Below are positions 30,230 to 32,187 of a DNA stretch of 32,187 nt, in pieces. This DNA is from DASYTH01 sp035942955 (GTDB lineage Bacteria > Actinomycetota > Actinomycetes > Mycobacteriales > Pseudonocardiaceae), in NCBI RefSeq assembly GCF_035942955.1, contig NZ_DASZCQ010000269.1:1-32187 (forward strand). Reading direction: 5' to 3'. Numbering within the stretch: the stretch's first letter is position 1; every line of letters begins with the position of its first letter. The notes under the pieces are model-generated. The model made no database searches and was not told where the DNA came from. It saw nothing but the letters and a program-made list of their open reading frames with translations. The position numbers and the translations under genes are program-made.

Positions 30230-31503
30230 CGGATCCTCACGAGCAACGCACCTCACCCAAACGTCCACAAGAGACAGTTGACACGCGGAGCCCGAAACGC
30301 CAGCCGAAGCCGTTCGTGCCGACCCGCGTCCAGCCGGCCAAGCCGCTGGTCATCTTCTGCCACGGTGAACGGCTGAGCCACACCGAAATCCCGTTCAAGA
30401 AGACGCACATCCCGGTCGGGTTCTTCGCCGCGATCGGCCACGGCATCTCCTCGTGGGCTTCCTTCGACATCTTCCACGGCTCGCAAACCCCGGCCGAGTG
30501 GCCCGACTACCTACCCGACCTGCGGCTGACGCCGCTGACCCCGACCGAACGCAAGGTGTCGAACCGCCTGCAGCCGGCCACATACCCGCACCCGATCCAG
30601 TACCTGGACAAGGAGATGCACCTGGGCAACCTGATCGACGAGAATGCGACGACATTCACCGAGATCTGGCTGCTGTGCTGCACGATGACCGTTCCGGGCC
30701 TGGTCAACCAGATCGACACCGGCATCCTGGGCATCAAGATGGATGTCCCGCACAACCTGTCGATGGTCGGGGAGAAGGAGGCCGGCGAGGCGTTGCGCGA
30801 TCTGGTCGCCAAGCGCAAGAAGTCGGAGGCGGCGGCGTTCCTGAGCGGGTTGGGCGGCGTCTATGTGCGCTACTACACGCTCCGGGAGCCCGGTCCCGCG
30901 ATCGTCGCCGAATGGCAGATCTCCCTGCTTCCTCCCGTCACCGACGACCCGGCGAGCTGGCTGGAAACCGTCGACATCGCTTATGACACCGAAACGATCG
31001 CCTACCTGATGAAACCGCCACCGGACCTGCCCGACCTCGGGGCGGACTTCCGGAAACGGGTGCAGGTGATGTGGGCCAGCCTAGACGGGTGGCCGAAGTG
31101 CGTGCCGACCGTGAAGCGGATCCGGGACGAGAAGGCCAAGTCCATGGCGAACCTGTGGCGGTTCTGCGCGCGACACCCGAGCGTGCAGCGGTTCGAGCAG
31201 AAGGTGGCCAGGCTGGACGACCGGGGGAAGGCCTGGGACCCGGGAAATCTGGATACCTGGGAGGCGTACCTGACGGAATACGCGGCCGCCGTGGTGGCCG
31301 AACCGGAGGCCGTGCCGTTGGTCGTCGACCATGCCGGGTTCGTCGGGGCGATGACCCACTACGCGAAGGGGTGGATTGACTTCACCGCCGTGTGGAAGGC
31401 GATCAAGGGCGATCCGGCGGTCAAGTCCGTGGTGACGCTGCTGCGTGCCGAGTCGGTCAAGGACGCCGGGCTCGCCGAGAAGATCAAGCAAGCCGAGGCC
31501 TGA
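30226..31503 (+). CDS. Unknown protein with HG...C arrangement, coupled to the Roco-like gene
   Basis: A 425-residue protein I cannot assign. After a basic, Pro-rich N-terminus (1-40) comes a strand with CHGERLS (His46-Gly47), then VPVGFF-like and FDIFHG segments, and at 143-155 TFTEIWLLCCTMT (Cys151/152). A hydrophobic strand ending in His-Gly, followed by a strand ending in Cys, is the order of the catalytic dyad in caspase-like (CHAT) folds, and the first 80 residues also recall Stv-type putative adhesin domains; the His-Cys distance (about 105) is longer than usual. The C-terminal 200 residues look helical and charged, with many Lys, Glu and Trp. ATG 30226 overlaps the upstream stop (ATGA), so the pair is translated together. 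Base composition is slightly lower in GC than neighbours. Confidence 0.7.
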   Translation: MTDPHEQRTSPKRPQETVDTRSPKRQPKPFVPTRVQPAKPLVIFCHGERLSHTEIPFKKTHIPVGFFAAIGHGISSWASFDIFHGSQTPAEWPDYLPDLRLTPLTPTERKVSNRLQPATYPHPIQYLDKEMHLGNLIDENATTFTEIWLLCCTMTVPGLVNQIDTGILGIKMDVPHNLSMVGEKEAGEALRDLVAKRKKSEAAAFLSGLGGVYVRYYTLREPGPAIVAEWQISLLPPVTDDPASWLETVDIAYDTETIAYLMKPPPDLPDLGADFRKRVQVMWASLDGWPKCVPTVKRIRDEKAKSMANLWRFCARHPSVQRFEQKVARLDDRGKAWDPGNLDTWEAYLTEYAAAVVAEPEAVPLVVDHAGFVGAMTHYAKGWIDFTAVWKAIKGDPAVKSVVTLLRAESVKDAGLAEKIKQAEA

Positions 31504-31520
31504 CACCCGGTCCGGTCAGG
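31499..31520. terminator. Hairpin spanning both convergent stop codons
   Basis: CCTGAC (31499-31504) and GTCAGG (31515-31520) pair perfectly over a 10-nt loop; the TGA at 31501-31503 and the opposite-strand stop at 31516-31518 lie in the two arms. Confidence 0.45.
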
Positions 31521-32187
31521 GTTTGTGCGCCAGGACTCCGAACATCGTGACGGAGAAGTGGAAGTCGCCGCGGCTGGCGCCGGCGCGGAGGTCGGCGACC
31601 AGGTTGTCGCGCTCCGGTTCGGTGATGACGCCTTCGGCGAGGGCGAGGTCGGTGGACATCGTCATGATGGTGTCGATGGCGCGCGCGTCCTGGATGAGCG
31701 CCTGGGAGCCGAGGTCGTCGACCACCAGGCCGGCGGCGGTGAGCTGGCCGGTCAGGCGGCGGCCGGACAGCGGGTTGGGAAAGCGGCTGAGCCAGAACCG
31801 GTGCAGGCGCTCGAGGACCTCCGGGTCGCCGGGATGGATGATCGCGGTCGCCCAGTCGGTGTCGATCAGCGCGACCCGGCCGCCGGAACGCAGCACCCTG
31901 GCGATCTCGATGGCCGCCCGCTCCGGGTGGTCGAGGTGCTGCCACACCCGCTCGCACCGGGCCACGTCCACGCTGGCGTCGGGGAACGGCAGGGCGTAGG
32001 CGTCGCCGTCGACGAAGGTCGCGGCCGAGCCGGCCTCGGTGGCCCGCCGGGCCGCCTCGGCGCGCAGGCCGGCGTTCGGCTCGACGCCGATCGCCTCGCC
32101 GCCCGGCAGGACCGCCGCCGCCAGCGCCTGCAGCTCGTCGCCTGTGCCGGAGCCGATGTCGGCGGCCCGCTCGCCGGGGCCCCCGCC
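31516..32187 (-). CDS. Class I SAM-dependent methyltransferase, N-terminus outside the window
   Basis: The frame is open to the right edge, so 223 residues of the C-terminal part are seen and the start is missing. The SAM-binding motif I reads ADIGSGTGDE, followed by VEPNAG (motif II acidic region), FVDGDAYALPFPDASVD (motif around the adenine site), HLDHPERAAIEIARVLRSGG and RVALIDTDW: a methyltransferase-11/25 type Rossmann fold. After the core come helices with ARAIDTIMTMSTDLAL and a final DFHFSVTMFGVLAHK strand. Its substrate cannot be predicted. It is convergent with the unknown gene pair, stops 12 nt apart. Confidence 0.88.
   Translation of the reverse strand, partial: GGGPGERAADIGSGTGDELQALAAAVLPGGEAIGVEPNAGLRAEAARRATEAGSAATFVDGDAYALPFPDASVDVARCERVWQHLDHPERAAIEIARVLRSGGRVALIDTDWATAIIHPGDPEVLERLHRFWLSRFPNPLSGRRLTGQLTAAGLVVDDLGSQALIQDARAIDTIMTMSTDLALAEGVITEPERDNLVADLRAGASRGDFHFSVTMFGVLAHKP

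Noticed and set aside
1..32187. Search for tRNA, rRNA, insertion sequences and riboswitches
   Set aside because: No cloverleaf-like segment, transposase-like frame with terminal repeats, or recognisable cobalamin riboswitch was seen; the mutA upstream region is too short for the latter.

Overview
The window is very GC-rich with strong G/C preference at third codon positions, and carries actinobacterial hallmarks: GTG starts, many leaderless promoters, a PASTA-less Ser/Thr kinase, methylmalonyl-CoA mutase with MeaB, a DinB/mycothiol-type protein and a class F-like sortase. I infer Actinomycetota, most likely a Pseudonocardiales genus; this is judged from gene content and protein character, not from a search. 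No rRNA, tRNA, insertion sequence, prophage or CRISPR array was recognised.

Layout. 1-255: tail of an unknown gene. 313-4528: glycerol utilisation, glpD divergent from glpF-glpK. 4525-5914: a lipoprotein sortase and its likely cell-wall substrate, one operon. 6013-10234: lpdA quinone reductase, a gamma-glutamylcyclotransferase-like protein, an AbiEi/DUF559-like protein and an M20 amidohydrolase. 10405-15150: mutA-mutB-meaB and a small membrane protein. 15223-19344: Ser/Thr kinase, purine nucleoside phosphorylase and a phosphohexomutase-family enzyme. 19346-22878: redox and regulatory genes (SDR, MmyB-type regulator, flavodoxin-like protein, aldo/keto reductase, MerR). 22918-23521: RHH antitoxin plus Doc-like toxin with an altered active site. 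23639-26430: TetR, upp, DinB-like protein, PadR. 26455-28968: a membrane protein and a polysaccharide deacetylase-glycosyltransferase fusion. 29009-31503: two overlapping genes of unknown function, the most unusual part of the window. 31516-32187: partial methyltransferase.

The order glpD, lpdA, GGCT-like, M20 amidohydrolase, PNP, pmm, upp matches (from memory) the M. tuberculosis stretch glpD2-lpdA-Rv3304-amiA1/amiB1-deoD-pmmB-upp, so this is a conserved actinobacterial backbone opened up by inserted blocks (glpFK, sortase pair, mut genes, kinase, redox block, toxin-antitoxin).

Regulation visible in the DNA: a 30-bp near-perfect palindrome between mutA and the kinase gene; a textbook MerR promoter with 19-bp spacer; divergent SDR/MmyB intergenic dyads; at least nine genes whose -10 box lies 6-8 nt before the start codon (leaderless transcripts), two of which use the stop codon of the preceding gene as the first half of the -10 box. 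The least explained element is the 29009-31503 pair: a protein resembling the C-terminal part of Roco (COR) proteins, coupled by a 4-nt ATGA overlap to a protein with an HG...C arrangement reminiscent of caspase-like or Stv-type domains.
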